This document shows, one piece after another, positions 44,313 through 54,009 of a stretch of DNA of 64,000 nucleotides. Location: assembly GCF_900101685.1 (NCBI RefSeq), contig NZ_FMZZ01000001.1, forward strand, positions 248,001-312,000, read 5' to 3'. Numbering within the stretch: the first letter of the stretch is position 1; every line of letters begins with the position of its first letter. Source of the DNA: Actinokineospora iranica (GTDB taxonomy: Bacteria > Actinomycetota > Actinomycetes > Mycobacteriales > Pseudonocardiaceae). The notes beneath the pieces are model-generated. The model worked only from the letters and a program-made list of their open reading frames with translations, did not search any database and had not been told where the DNA came from. The position numbers were made by a program, and so were the translations under genes.

Positions 44313-45761
44313 TTAGCCGACGGCCCCTTCCATCTGCAGTTCGATCAGGCGGTTCAGCTCGAGGGCGTACTCCATGGGCAGCTCGCGCGCGATGGGCTCC
44401 ACGAAGCCGCGCACGATCATGGCCATGGCCTCGTCCTCAGTGAGGCCGCGCGACATCAGGTAGAACAGCTGGTCGTCGCTGACCTTGGACACCGTGGCCT
44501 CGTGGCCCATCGACACGTCGTCCTCGCGGATGTCGACGTAGGGATAGGTGTCCGAGCGGCTGATCGTGTCGACCAGCAGCGCGTCGCACTTGACCGTGGA
44601 CTTCGAGTGGTGCGCCCGCTTGTTGACCTGGACCAGGCCGCGGTAGGAGGTGCGGCCGCCGCCGCGGGCCACCGACTTGGAGATGATCGTCGAGGACGTG
44701 TGCGGCGCGAGGTGGACCATCTTGGCGCCCGCGTCCTGGTGCTGGCCCTCGCCAGCGAACGCGATCGAGAGGACCTCGCCCTTGGCGTGCTCGCCCATCA
44801 GGAACACCGCCGGGTACTTCATGGTGACCTTGGAGCCGATGTTGCCGTCGATCCACTCCATGGTCGCGCCCTCTTCGGCCTTGGCGCGCTTGGTGACCAG
44901 GTTGTAGACGTTGTTCGACCAGTTCTGGATGGTCGTGTAGCGGCAGCGGCCGCCCTTCTTCACCACGATCTCGACCACAGCGGAGTGCAGCGAGTCCGAG
45001 GAGTAGATCGGCGCGGTGCAGCCCTCGACGTAGTGCACGTAAGCGCCCTCGTCGACGATGATCAGGGTGCGCTCGAACTGGCCCATGTTCTCGGTGTTGA
45101 TCCGGAAGTAGGCCTGCAGCGGGATCTCGACGTGGACGCCCTTGGGCACGTAGATGAACGAGCCGCCCGACCACACGGCGCCGTTGAGCGCGGAGAACTT
45201 GTTGTCCCCGTGCGGGATCACCGAGCCGTAGTACTCCTCGAACAGCTCCGGGTGCTCTTTGAGCGCGGTGTCGGTGTCGAGGAAGATGACGCCCTGCTTC
45301 TCCAGCTCCTCGTTGATCTTGTGATAGACCACTTCGGACTCGTACTGGGCGGCGACACCGGAGACCAGGCGGGCCTTCTCCGCCTCGGGGATGCCCAGCT
45401 TGTCGTAGGTGTTCTTGATGTCCTCGGGCAGGTCTTCCCAGGACTGGGCCTGCTTCTCCGTGGAGCGCACGAAGTACTTGATGTTGTCGAAGTCGATGCC
45501 GGAGAGGTCGGCGCCCCAGCTGGGCATCGGCTTGCGGTCGAAGAGTCGCAGCGCCTTGAGGCGCGACTCCAGCATCCACTCCGGCTCGCTCTTCTTGGCC
45601 GAGATGTCCCGAACCACGGCCTCGGACAGCCCGCGCTGGGCGGTCGAGCCCGCGGTGTCGGAGTCGGCCCAGCCGTACTCGTAGCGGCCGAGAGTCTCCA
45701 GGGTCTCTTCCTGGGTCAGCGGCTGGGGCGTGGTGGTGCGCTGCTCGGCAGCGGCAGTCAT
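44313..45761 (-). CDS. sufB: SufB Fe-S assembly scaffold protein
   Basis: A 482-residue Suf[13 protein letters not shown] near the N-terminus, YEGQ-less core with [20 protein letters not shown] (the catalytic Cys region), [20 protein letters not shown] and DEDQLFYL-type end ([17 protein letters not shown]). No intein is present; mycobacterial SufB often carries one, so the uninterrupted gene is worth noting. The start [11 protein letters not shown] at 45761 overlaps the sufR stop by four bases. Confidence 0.96.
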   Translation of the reverse strand: MTAAAEQRTTTPQPLTQEETLETLGRYEYGWADSDTAGSTAQRGLSEAVVRDISAKKSEPEWMLESRLKALRLFDRKPMPSWGADLSGIDFDNIKYFVRSTEKQAQSWEDLPEDIKNTYDKLGIPEAEKARLVSGVAAQYESEVVYHKINEELEKQGVIFLDTDTALKEHPELFEEYYGSVIPHGDNKFSALNGAVWSGGSFIYVPKGVHVEIPLQAYFRINTENMGQFERTLIIVDEGAYVHYVEGCTAPIYSSDSLHSAVVEIVVKKGGRCRYTTIQNWSNNVYNLVTKRAKAEEGATMEWIDGNIGSKVTMKYPAVFLMGEHAKGEVLSIAFAGEGQHQDAGAKMVHLAPHTSSTIISKSVARGGGRTSYRGLVQVNKRAHHSKSTVKCDALLVDTISRSDTYPYVDIREDDVSMGHEATVSKVSDDQLFYLMSRGLTEDEAMAMIVRGFVEPIARELPMEYALELNRLIELQMEGAVG

Positions 45762-46540
45762 AGGGACTTCCCTCCATCCGGAACGGGTGGTGCGGTGGTG
45801 CCGGGAGGCGGCTCGTCCCCGGCGGCGGCCTGGTCGGCAGGCGCGTGGGGGACGTGGGTTGTGCACGCGGCGTCGCCGCGGGCGATGGTGGCCAACCGCT
45901 GCACGTGGGTGCCGAGCAGGTCGGCGAACGCCGCCGTCTCGACCTCGCACAGCTGGGGGAACTCCGCCGCGACGTGCGCCACCGGACAGTGGTGCTGGCA
46001 CAGCTGCTCCCCCGCGCCGACGCTGCGCGTCGACGCGGCATAGCCCTCGCGGGTCAGGGCCAAGGCCAGTGCCTCGGCCCGCGCCGCGGGGTCTCCCGGC
46101 GCGGTCACGGCGTCGCGGTGCCGGTCGACCAGAGTGGCCACCCGGCGCTCGGCGAACGCGCGGACCGCCTGCTCCCCCCCGCTTTCGGCGAGGAAGCGCA
46201 GCGCGGAGATCGCGAGGTCGTCGTAGGCGTGCCCGAACCGCGACCGACCGGCCTCGGTGAGCAGGAAGAGCTTGGCCGGGCGTCCGCGGCCGCGGTGGCC
46301 GAGGCGGGGGGCGTCACGGGTGTACGCCTCTCCGTCGGCAACCAGCGCGTCCAAGTGCCTGCGGACGGCGGTGGGGCTCAGTCCCAGCGCCTCGGCGATC
46401 GCGACCGCCGTGACCGGCCCCTGCTCCAGCAGCAGCCTGGCCACGCCCTGGCGGGTGCGGCCGTCGGCCTGCTGCCCGGCCGCGGCGGGACCGGTGACGG
46501 TCTCCTCCGAGGCTCGTGGAGCGAGGGCGGTCTTTTTCAC
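45758..46540 (-). CDS. sufR: SufR-type Fe-S cluster-binding repressor
   Basis: A 260-residue regulator. A winged HTH (about 40-110) has [20 protein letters not shown] and a [18 protein letters not shown] wing. The C-terminal part holds a cluster motif CQHHC-x12-C (C-x3-C-x12-C), as in mycobacterial SufR. It should repress its own operon when it holds a 4Fe-4S cluster. It is the first gene of the operon and overlaps sufB by four bases. The start is GTG at 46540; the candidate operator runs into it. Confidence 0.93.
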   Translation of the reverse strand: MKKTALAPRASEETVTGPAAAGQQADGRTRQGVARLLLEQGPVTAVAIAEALGLSPTAVRRHLDALVADGEAYTRDAPRLGHRGRGRPAKLFLLTEAGRSRFGHAYDDLAISALRFLAESGGEQAVRAFAERRVATLVDRHRDAVTAPGDPAARAEALALALTREGYAASTRSVGAGEQLCQHHCPVAHVAAEFPQLCEVETAAFADLLGTHVQRLATIARGDAACTTHVPHAPADQAAAGDEPPPGTTAPPVPDGGKSL

Positions 46541-46551
46541 AACACAAGTGT
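46537..46551 (-). promoter_or_regulatory. SufR operator candidate
   Basis: Read on the minus strand the site is ACACT-TGTGT-TGTGA. This fits the ACACT-N5-TGTGA motif that I recall for mycobacterial SufR. It ends within the GTG start codon of sufR, so a bound repressor would cover the start region of the transcript. The transcript may be leaderless. Confidence 0.7.
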
Positions 46552-46799
46552 GTCTTATTTCTTTCGAGACAGCAAAGACGAAGGTCACACCGGTGACCGG
46601 GCTCACGTCACGGCCGTTCGCGGGCGTCCTCGGCGATCGACGGGGGACATTGTGCACCGCGGTCGGCCTGGGCTCGCGGCCCGTCCCGACGACCGGCCGG
46701 ACACCGCCCGCCGCCGAGCATGATCGCTCGTGCTCGGCTTGGCGGCCTCGGGCTGCCGCTACCCTTCCCGACGTGGTGGCGGGAGAAACGGAGCGGCGC

Positions 46800-48383
46800 G
46801 TGGCGCGTCAGTGGCCGGACGGCGAGTCGGGCCCGCTGGACGAGGTGGAGCGTCGACAGCTTGACGCCGTGCGCCGGTTCGGGACGGTCGGGTCGCTGCT
46901 GCTGATGATCGGCTCGCTCGGGGCAGGCGCGGCCCCGGTGTTCAATCCGGTCTTCCAGATTCCGGTGTTGGGCCTGTTCAGCCGGATGACCACGGTGTCG
47001 CTGGCGTTCGCGTTCACCGGCGTGTTCATGATCGTGCTCGCCTGGCTCGGGCTGGGCAGGCTGTCGCGGCCGGGGCGGGCGCGGGTCGTGTCGGTGCCGC
47101 AGATGGCCAGGACGCTGGTGATGTGGATCGCGCCGCTGGTGTTCACCGTGCCCAGCTTCAGCAAGGACGTCTACAGCTACCTGGCGCAGAGCGAGATCGC
47201 GGCGATGGGCCAGGACCCGTACACGGTCGGCCCGGCGACGGCGCTCGGCGTCAACCACCCCTTGACGCTGGGCGTGCCCACGATGTGGCGGGAGACGCCG
47301 TCGCCCTACGGGCCGCTGTTCCTCAGCGTGGGCCGGGCGGTGAGCTGGCTGACCGGCGACCACGTCGTGATGGGCGTCGCCGCGCACCGACTGGTCGCGC
47401 TGGTCGGCCTGGCGATGATCGTGTGGGCGCTGCCGAGGCTGGCGCGCCGGTTCGGCGTGAGCCCGGTGAGCGCGCTGTGGCTGGGCGCTGCGAACCCGCT
47501 GGTGCTGTTCCACCTGGTCGTGGGCGTGCACAACGAGGCGCTGGCGATCGGGCTGATGCTGGTCGGCTTCGAATTGGCGCTGAGCAGGATGCCCAGGGTG
47601 ACCCCGGACGGGCCGTTCCCGCCCTGGCAGCGGGGCGAACTGCTCTGGTACGCCATCGGCGCGGCGGTGATCACGCTCGGCGCCGCGGTGAAGATCCCGG
47701 CCGCGCTGGCGCTGGGCTTCCTCGGGGTGATGATCGCGCGCCGGATGGGCGGCCGGTGGAAGCACCTGTTCGCCGTGGCGGGCGGGCTCGGCGTCGTGTT
47801 CGGCGTGGTGCTCACCGCCGCGTCGCTGGGCAGCGGCCTGGGCTACGGCTGGGTGAGCACGCTGAACACCGCGGCCACCATCAAGAGCTGGATGGCCCCG
47901 ATGACCGCGCTCGGCTTCGGCGCGGGCGGCCTGGGCATCCTGCTCGGGCTGGGCAACCACATCGACGCGGCGATCACCGTGAGCAGGCTGGTCGGCGCGG
48001 TGATCGGGCCGCTGATCGCGGCCAAGCTGCTGCTGGACAGCTTCCGCTGGAAGCTGCGGCCGCTCACCGGCCTCGGCGTCGGCCTCGGCGCGGTGCTGGT
48101 GTTCGGCGCGACCGTGCAGCCGTGGTACCTGCTGTGGGCAGCGGTGCCGCTGGCCGCGGCCGCGGGTAACACCCGGTTCCGCACCGCGGCGATGATCGTG
48201 AGCGCCGGGCTCGCGGTCGCGCTCGCCCCGACCGGGGCCACCTTCGACGGGCGGGTGTTCGTGCTGCCATACGCCTACATCGGCGCCGTGATCGTCACCG
48301 CCATCGCCGTCGCCGCCCTCTGGCGGCACGTGCCGCGCGCGCAGCCGACTCCCGCCGACGCCGTGACGTCGGGCACGCCTTAG
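46800..48383 (+). CDS. mptB: MptB-type alpha-1,6-mannosyltransferase
   Basis: A protein of 527 residues with about 13 membrane helices. The first outward loop has VPSFSKDVYSYLAQSEIAAM (the acidic GT-C motif) and YTVGPATALGVNHPL. This is the mycobacterial MptB/actinobacterial alpha-1,6-mannosyltransferase family, which uses polyprenyl-phosphomannose to build the mannan core of lipomannan-type lipoglycans. GTG at 46800 was chosen because GGAG lies six bases upstream; 46776 is an alternative. It is divergent from sufR, as in Mycobacterium. Confidence 0.9.
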   Translation: MARQWPDGESGPLDEVERRQLDAVRRFGTVGSLLLMIGSLGAGAAPVFNPVFQIPVLGLFSRMTTVSLAFAFTGVFMIVLAWLGLGRLSRPGRARVVSVPQMARTLVMWIAPLVFTVPSFSKDVYSYLAQSEIAAMGQDPYTVGPATALGVNHPLTLGVPTMWRETPSPYGPLFLSVGRAVSWLTGDHVVMGVAAHRLVALVGLAMIVWALPRLARRFGVSPVSALWLGAANPLVLFHLVVGVHNEALAIGLMLVGFELALSRMPRVTPDGPFPPWQRGELLWYAIGAAVITLGAAVKIPAALALGFLGVMIARRMGGRWKHLFAVAGGLGVVFGVVLTAASLGSGLGYGWVSTLNTAATIKSWMAPMTALGFGAGGLGILLGLGNHIDAAITVSRLVGAVIGPLIAAKLLLDSFRWKLRPLTGLGVGLGAVLVFGATVQPWYLLWAAVPLAAAAGNTRFRTAAMIVSAGLAVALAPTGATFDGRVFVLPYAYIGAVIVTAIAVAALWRHVPRAQPTPADAVTSGTP

Positions 48384-48394
48384 GCTTCCCAGTC

Positions 48395-49317
<923 letters not shown>

Positions 49318-49321
<4 letters not shown>

Positions 49322-50106
49322 CCACCGAGGCCGGGCGGTTCGCCCCGGGCACCTTCACCCCGGCCCCCGGGGCGGGCAGCCCGCCGCGCATGCTGATCAC
49401 GCACGCGCGCACCGAGACCATGCTGACGCTGCGCAACGGCGAGCAGGTGCTGCTGACCCTGCTGATCCCGCTGGCGCTGCTGGTCGGCCTGAGCCTGCTC
49501 GACATCATCGCCATGCCCGAGCCCAGGGTCGACTCGGTGACCCCGCGGATCTTCGCGCTGGCGGTCATGTCGTCGGCGTTCACCGGCCAGGCCATCGCCC
49601 TGGGCTTCGACCGCCGCTACGGCGTCCTCAAGCGCCTCGCCGCGACCGCGCTCCCCCGCTGGCTGCTGGTGGCGGGGCGGGTGCTGGGCTGCCTCGCGGT
49701 GGTGACCGTGCAACTGCTGGTGCTCGCCGCGGGCGCGGTCCTGCTGGGCTGGTCGCCGTCCGGCGTCGGTCTGCTGTGGACGGTGCTGCTGGTCGTGCTG
49801 GGCGCCTTGGCTTTCGGCGCGTTGGGCGTGCTGCTCGGCGGCGCGCTCAAGGCCGAAGTGGTGCTGGCGCTGGCGAACGTGGTGTGGTTCGTGCTGCTGC
49901 TCGCGGGCGGCATCGTGGTCGCGGCGGACTCGCTGCCCCCGGGCATGGCGGACGTGGTGCGGCTGCTGCCTTCCGCGGCCCTCACCGACGCACTCACCCA
50001 GACCCTGGCCGACGGCTCCGCCCCCGCCCTGTCCTCAGTGCTCACCCTGGTCGTCTGGGGCGCGGCCGCCGGACTCCTGGCGACCCGGACGACCAAGCTC
50101 GTGTGA
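49318..50106 (+). CDS. ABC-2 type transporter permease
   Basis: A protein of 262 residues with six membrane helices (about 35-255) and a cytoplasmic Pro-rich N-terminus. It pairs with the upstream ATPase (GTGA overlap), forming an ABC-2 exporter whose substrate is unknown. LGFDRRYGVLKRLAATALPR after the second helix is the usual coupling segment. Its 3' end lies five bases from the convergent MAB_1171c-like gene end. Confidence 0.9.
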
Positions 50107-50111
50107 AGGGC

Positions 50112-51242
50112 CTAAGAGGCTCGATCTTGGCCGGCGGTACGCCGCGCTGATCCGGCCGGGCCTGGCCAGTGCGCTGCGACGCGTTCGAGCCAGGCGACCT
50201 CGTCGGCGAGGACCCGGCTTCCCGGGCGGGTCTCCGGCGGGGGCGCCGCGGTTGGCGGGCGGCCTTCGAGCTTGGCGGCCAAGGCGGCGCGCAGGGCGGC
50301 TGCCTCGGCTTCCGGGGTGGCGTGGGCGGCTGGGGCGATGTGCCCGCGCAGGGCGGCGCGGCCGTCCCAGATCTCGATCACCCTGCGGTACAGCCGGTAC
50401 TCCATGTGCCACCACGGGGCGGGCGAGGCCAGCGCGATCGACGGCGTCGCCCGGCGCAGGGCGTCCCAGAGCGGGGCCAGCCTGCGGTAGGAGCGGTAGT
50501 GGGCCAGCCACTGGCGCAGGGCCGCGACCCGGGGCGCCCACGCGGGCAGGGTGATGCCGACCATCCCGGTGCACAGGCCGATCGCGAGCAGCACCAACTC
50601 CGCGAACCGCTGGTCCCACGGCAGCCGCGCGCCCATGACGGCGGTCCCGATGTAGACGATCCGGTGCCCGGCCCAGACGACCGAGAGCCACCCGCCCGCG
50701 GTGAACACGATCAGGCCCCGGCGCAGCCACGGGCGGTCGGCCAGCCGCGCCCAGTGCGCGGTGAGGCGCGAGTTGAGGACCAGCGACACCGCGACCCAGG
50801 CCACGAACACCAGGTTCGCCGTCGCCGACCACGGCTGCTCCGCCCACCGCACCGCCGCCCAGTCCGGCGCCTCCGCCGACTGCGCGACCGTCCACACGCC
50901 GATCAGCCCGACCATGCCCGCGGTGATGACCACCGCCCGTCCGGCGACCGCCCGGGGCCGCCGCTCCGGGGCGTGGGTGGAGCAGACGAGGAAGACCTGC
51001 AAAGCGAACAGGCCCGCGAACACGATCTCGTGCTGCGCGATCCAGCCCAGGCCGGGCACGGCCCGGTCGAGCACGCCGCCCACCGGCGCGTAGCCCAGGA
51101 CCAGCGCGAGGACCAGCGCCAGCAGCGCGACGCACAGGGCCAGCAGCGCGGGCCGAGGACGGCGGAGCAGGTCGACCGACTTGTAGGCCAGGGCCAGCCC
51201 GACGACCGCGATGATGAGCAGGTGCAGCGCTTCCGGCGACAT
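50112..51242 (-). CDS. MAB_1171c family membrane protein
   Basis: A protein of 376 residues. It has seven to eight membrane helices in residues 1-245, then a cytoplasmic domain with RLYRRVIEIWDGRAALRGHI and SRVLADEVAWLERVAAHW. It matches the group that I know as MAB_1171c-type putative transporters. In actinobacteria these are repeatedly encoded next to an ImmA/IrrE protein and an XRE regulator, as here. No transport substrate is known. The start overlaps the ImmA-like stop by one base. Confidence 0.8.
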   Translation of the reverse strand: MSPEALHLLIIAVVGLALAYKSVDLLRRPRPALLALCVALLALVLALVLGYAPVGGVLDRAVPGLGWIAQHEIVFAGLFALQVFLVCSTHAPERRPRAVAGRAVVITAGMVGLIGVWTVAQSAEAPDWAAVRWAEQPWSATANLVFVAWVAVSLVLNSRLTAHWARLADRPWLRRGLIVFTAGGWLSVVWAGHRIVYIGTAVMGARLPWDQRFAELVLLAIGLCTGMVGITLPAWAPRVAALRQWLAHYRSYRRLAPLWDALRRATPSIALASPAPWWHMEYRLYRRVIEIWDGRAALRGHIAPAAHATPEAEAAALRAALAAKLEGRPPTAAPPPETRPGSRVLADEVAWLERVAAHWPGPAGSARRTAGQDRAS

Positions 51243-51793
51243 CACCGGAAGCGTTCCATGGCCTCGCCGAACCGGTCGACCACCGCGGCGTCGGCCGGGG
51301 CCAGCGCGCGCCGGGGGGCGAGCAGCGACCGGCCCGCGAGCTTCCAGATCAGCGACGCGGCGACCTCGGCTTCCTGCTCGCACCTGGAGTTGTAAGAGCC
51401 GTAGGCGCCCCTGTGCAGCACGCCCATGCGGCGCAGCAGGTCCGGCGAGACGTCCGGGGTCAACTCTGGACCCGGGCGGGCGCCCTGGTGGCCGAGGAGC
51501 ATGTGGCCAAGCTCGTGGCAGACGATGTGCTCGGCGCGCAGGGCGGGCGAGTCGCGGTCGTAGACGATCACGTCGACGGTCGGCCCGGCGAGCCAGGCGC
51601 CGTCCGGGGCGCCCGGCGGCAGCGGCGCCGGGACCAGGTGGATGGGACGGCCGCGGTGGGCGGCCACCCGGTCGCAGAACTCGGCCAGGTCCCACGGCCG
51701 GGGAACGCCGATCTCGGCGAGCAGTGCGCGCACGCGGGCACGCAGCCGCCGGTAGTCGCGGCAGGCGCGCACGCGGTCGAGCACAGACCTCAC
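51242..51793 (-). CDS. ImmA/IrrE-type metallopeptidase
   Basis: A protein of 183 residues with the zinc site HIVCHELGHMLLGH (HE-x-x-H, about residues 100-113). The zinc peptidases of this class cut XRE-type repressors when they sense a signal (DNA damage in IrrE/ImmA). Further conserved parts are CEQEAEVAASLIWKLA (third zinc ligand Glu). The GTG start at 51793 overlaps the XRE gene stop (GTGA). The likely target is the XRE protein encoded just upstream. Confidence 0.9.
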   Translation of the reverse strand: MRSVLDRVRACRDYRRLRARVRALLAEIGVPRPWDLAEFCDRVAAHRGRPIHLVPAPLPPGAPDGAWLAGPTVDVIVYDRDSPALRAEHIVCHELGHMLLGHQGARPGPELTPDVSPDLLRRMGVLHRGAYGSYNSRCEQEAEVAASLIWKLAGRSLLAPRRALAPADAAVVDRFGEAMERFR

Positions 51794-52215
51794 GGCCGCT
51801 CCGCTGGTTTTCCCGCGGACCGCTCGATCTCGCGCACGCGGTTGGTCATCTCCAGGATCGCCGCCCGGCCCGCCTCCGAAAGCTCCCCCGCGCGCATCGC
51901 GATGGCGCGGACCTGGGCGTCGCGCCACGCGGCGACCAGGTCGAGCTGCTCATCGATGCGGGCGGACTCGGCGTCGTCGGAGAAATAGCCGATGGGGACG
52001 CCGAAGAACTTCGCCAGGGCCTCCAGATGCCGGAAGCTCGGATTGTCGCGCGCGCCTCTGCGCCACGCCGAGATCGCGCTGTGCGAGACCTCGATCCCCT
52101 GCTCGCCGCGAATGGCCGCGGCGATCTCCTCGTTGGTGAACGGCCCGCGTCCCGCCGGGTGCACGGTCGTCACCAAGCGGTTCAGCTTCTCGGCCAGGGT
52201 GTTCCCGCCGTCCAT
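51790..52215 (-). CDS. XRE-family transcriptional regulator
   Basis: A 141-residue regulator. The HTH (about 20-85) contains FTNEEIAAAIRGEQGIEVSH and SAISAWRRGARDNPSFRHLE, then FFGVPIGYFSDDAESARI. It is the first gene of an XRE-ImmA-membrane protein operon. By analogy to ImmR-ImmA systems it would repress its own operon until cut by the peptidase. Its ATG at 52215 is 23 bases downstream (in transcription sense) of a perfect 12-bp palindrome. Confidence 0.88.
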   Translation of the reverse strand: MDGGNTLAEKLNRLVTTVHPAGRGPFTNEEIAAAIRGEQGIEVSHSAISAWRRGARDNPSFRHLEALAKFFGVPIGYFSDDAESARIDEQLDLVAAWRDAQVRAIAMRAGELSEAGRAAILEMTNRVREIERSAGKPAERP

Positions 52216-52237
52216 GTCGCCCCCTCCCGGTGGTGTT

Positions 52238-52249
52238 CGACACGTGTCG
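52238..52249. promoter_or_regulatory. Palindromic operator candidate of the XRE gene
   Basis: The site cgacacgtgtcg is a perfect 12-bp palindrome between the XRE start and its expected promoter. Another short inverted repeat, tactc-gcg-gagta, lies at 52288-52300. These fit binding by a dimeric XRE repressor. Confidence 0.5.
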
Positions 52250-52325
52250 CGAACCCGCACCGGACATTGCACTACTGTTGAAACCCCTACTCGCGGAGTA
52301 TAGATTTCGCCCCGCGGGGAGGACG

Positions 52326-52370
52326 CTACCGCCGGACGGGTCGTGGGGGGATCGAGCCGTCCGGCGGTAG
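52326..52370. other. Long hairpin in the XRE-ctaA divergent gap
   Basis: A perfect 14-bp inverted repeat (ctaccgccggacgg / ccgtccggcggtag) with a 17-base loop lies in the 335-base gap between divergent genes. A simple terminator makes no sense here unless for a short transcript or attenuation of ctaA. The remaining gap shows no gene. Confidence 0.6.
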
Positions 52371-52550
52371 CCTGGGGAAGGCGATGGGGGAGTTCGCCTT
52401 CCGACACGCAGTGTAGTGCGCTGTGATCGCTGCGTGGAGGCATTTCGCGAACATGGCCACATTTTCCTTGATCAGCGCGCGGTGAGAGCCAGCGCACGCT
52501 AAAAGGCAACCGCTTCCGGCCTCTCAGTTTCCTCCGCTTAGCATCAGCGG

Positions 52551-53513
52551 GTGCCGCTGGAAACACTCAAGTCCCGCATCGACCGCCTGCCCAGCCCGAG
52601 CGTGCGCGCCCAGCGCGCGGTCGCGGTCGCGGTGGTCGTCACGCAGGCGCTGATCGCCGTCACCGGGTCCGTGGTCCGGGTGACCGGCTCCGGGCTCGGC
52701 TGCTCGACGTGGCCGCAGTGCCAGCCCGGCAGCCTCGTGCCGGTCGACCACCCGGAGTTCGCCGCGCTGAACCAGTGGATCGAGTTCGGCAACCGGCTGC
52801 TGACCGGAATCGTCGGCCTCATCGCCATCGCCGCGTTCGCGCTGGCCTACCTCACCAGGCCACACCGGCGGCACTACCTGCGGCTGGCCCTGGCGATGCC
52901 GCTCGGCGTGGTCGTGCAGGCGATCGTGGGCGGGCTGACCGTCCGGTTCGACCTGCTGTGGTGGACCGTCGCGGTGCACTTCCTGGCGTCCACGGTCATG
53001 GTGTGGCTGGCCGTGCTGCTGGTGCACGCCGTCGACGAAGGCGACGAGCCGCCGGTCCCCCTCGGCCCGCGCGCGCTGCCGGGCCTGCTGCTGGCCTCGA
53101 TCGCCGTGCTGGGCGGGCTGCTGGTCGCGGGCACGATGGTGACCGGCGCGGGCCCGCACGCGGGCGACCCGGACACCCCCCGGCTAGGCCTGCCGGTGGA
53201 GACGCTGGCCCACGTGCACGCCTGGTTCATGTTCGGGTACCTGGCGATGCTGGTCGCCGCGGGCTTCCTGCTGCGCACTGGCCCGGCGACGCGGAGCCTG
53301 TGGCGGCGCTACCTGATCCTGGTGGCCGTGGTGCTCGCCCAGGGCGGCCTGGGCTTCGTCCAGTTCTGGACCGGCGTGCCGGAACTCCTGGTGTCCCTGC
53401 ACGTGCTGGGCGCCATGGGGGTCATCGTGGCGACAACCAGCCTGTGGTGCGCGACGCGCGAACGCCCGATCGGCACGACCGAGATCGACGTGCCGCGCGC
53501 GGTCGCCGTCTGA
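52551..53513 (+). CDS. ctaA: Heme A synthase (CtaA/COX15)
   Basis: A 320-residue membrane protein with eight helices. Signature parts are GSVVRVTGSGLGCSTWPQCQPG, QWIEFGNRLLTG (heme His/Glu region), HVHAWFMFGY and VSLHVLGAMG. It hydroxylates the C8 methyl of heme O to make heme A for cytochrome aa3 oxidase. The GTG at 52551 starts the conserved N-terminus. ctaB, the preceding enzyme, lies 5 kb further on, as in the conserved block. Confidence 0.94.
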   Translation: MPLETLKSRIDRLPSPSVRAQRAVAVAVVVTQALIAVTGSVVRVTGSGLGCSTWPQCQPGSLVPVDHPEFAALNQWIEFGNRLLTGIVGLIAIAAFALAYLTRPHRRHYLRLALAMPLGVVVQAIVGGLTVRFDLLWWTVAVHFLASTVMVWLAVLLVHAVDEGDEPPVPLGPRALPGLLLASIAVLGGLLVAGTMVTGAGPHAGDPDTPRLGLPVETLAHVHAWFMFGYLAMLVAAGFLLRTGPATRSLWRRYLILVAVVLAQGGLGFVQFWTGVPELLVSLHVLGAMGVIVATTSLWCATRERPIGTTEIDVPRAVAV

Positions 53514-53539
53514 AACGTCGTCGCCGTCTAAAACGTCAC
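53504..53539 (+). repeat. Short tandem duplication over the ctaA stop codon
   Basis: gtcgccgtctgaaacgtc is repeated at once as gtcgccgtctaaaacgtc (18-base unit, one difference). The first copy holds the TGA stop, the second a TAA in the same relative place. It looks like a local duplication of the gene end. Confidence 0.7.
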
Positions 53540-53558
53540 AGCCCAGACCTGGAAAACG

Positions 53559-53591
53559 CGCGAGGCGGCGGCCTGCGGCCACCGCCTCGCG
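53559..53591. terminator. Bidirectional hairpin between ctaA and the small conserved gene
   Basis: Inverted repeat gcgaggcgg / ccgcctcgc with an inner ggcc / ggcc pairing lies between convergent stops (53513 and 53598). Confidence 0.7.
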
Positions 53592-53597
53592 GGAACG

Positions 53598-53906
53598 TCA
53601 GCCTCGGGTGCGGGCGGCCATCTTCTTGCGGTGCGCCGCGCCGATCTTGGTCGCGGCGACCGCGTCGCGGTCCCAGTCGGACAGTTCGAGGCCGTCGATC
53701 TTCTCGACCAGCGCCTCGCCGGTCGCCGGGCTGGGGACAAGCACGTCGCCCAGCGCGCCGTCGCCGCCGACGAGCACCACTCGGGCGCCCTTGCGGCCGA
53801 TGTTCTCCACGACCGCGCGCGCCGGCTTGCCATGCGCCTTGACGAAGGCGATCGTCGCCTTCAGAGCCTGCGCGGGGACCTGCTGGGGGGTGTTCTCGTC
53901 TGCCAC
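53598..53906 (-). CDS. Conserved actinobacterial small protein
   Basis: A 102-residue protein without membrane part. It reads MADENTPQQVPAQALKATIA, then KAHGKPARAVVENIGRKGAR and VVLVGGDGALGDVLVPS, with a basic end (AHRKKMAARTRG). Its position between ctaA and qor is the position of a small conserved gene in the mycobacterial block. No function is known. GTG at 53906 fits the conserved start. Confidence 0.8.
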   Translation of the reverse strand: MADENTPQQVPAQALKATIAFVKAHGKPARAVVENIGRKGARVVLVGGDGALGDVLVPSPATGEALVEKIDGLELSDWDRDAVAATKIGAAHRKKMAARTRG

Positions 53907-54009
53907 GGTCCGAGCTTAGGACCTCGACCCCGGGCTCACCCGTCCACCGTGATCGGCGCCACTGCTGCATGCTTGGCGGCGAAAGAAACACAGGTGGGAG
54001 GAGGCCGCT

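Noticed and set aside
46608-48329. A 573-codon open frame on the minus strand opposite mptB
   Set aside because: Extremely rich in His, Gln, Arg and Pro without domain content, a typical antisense shadow of a high-GC membrane gene.
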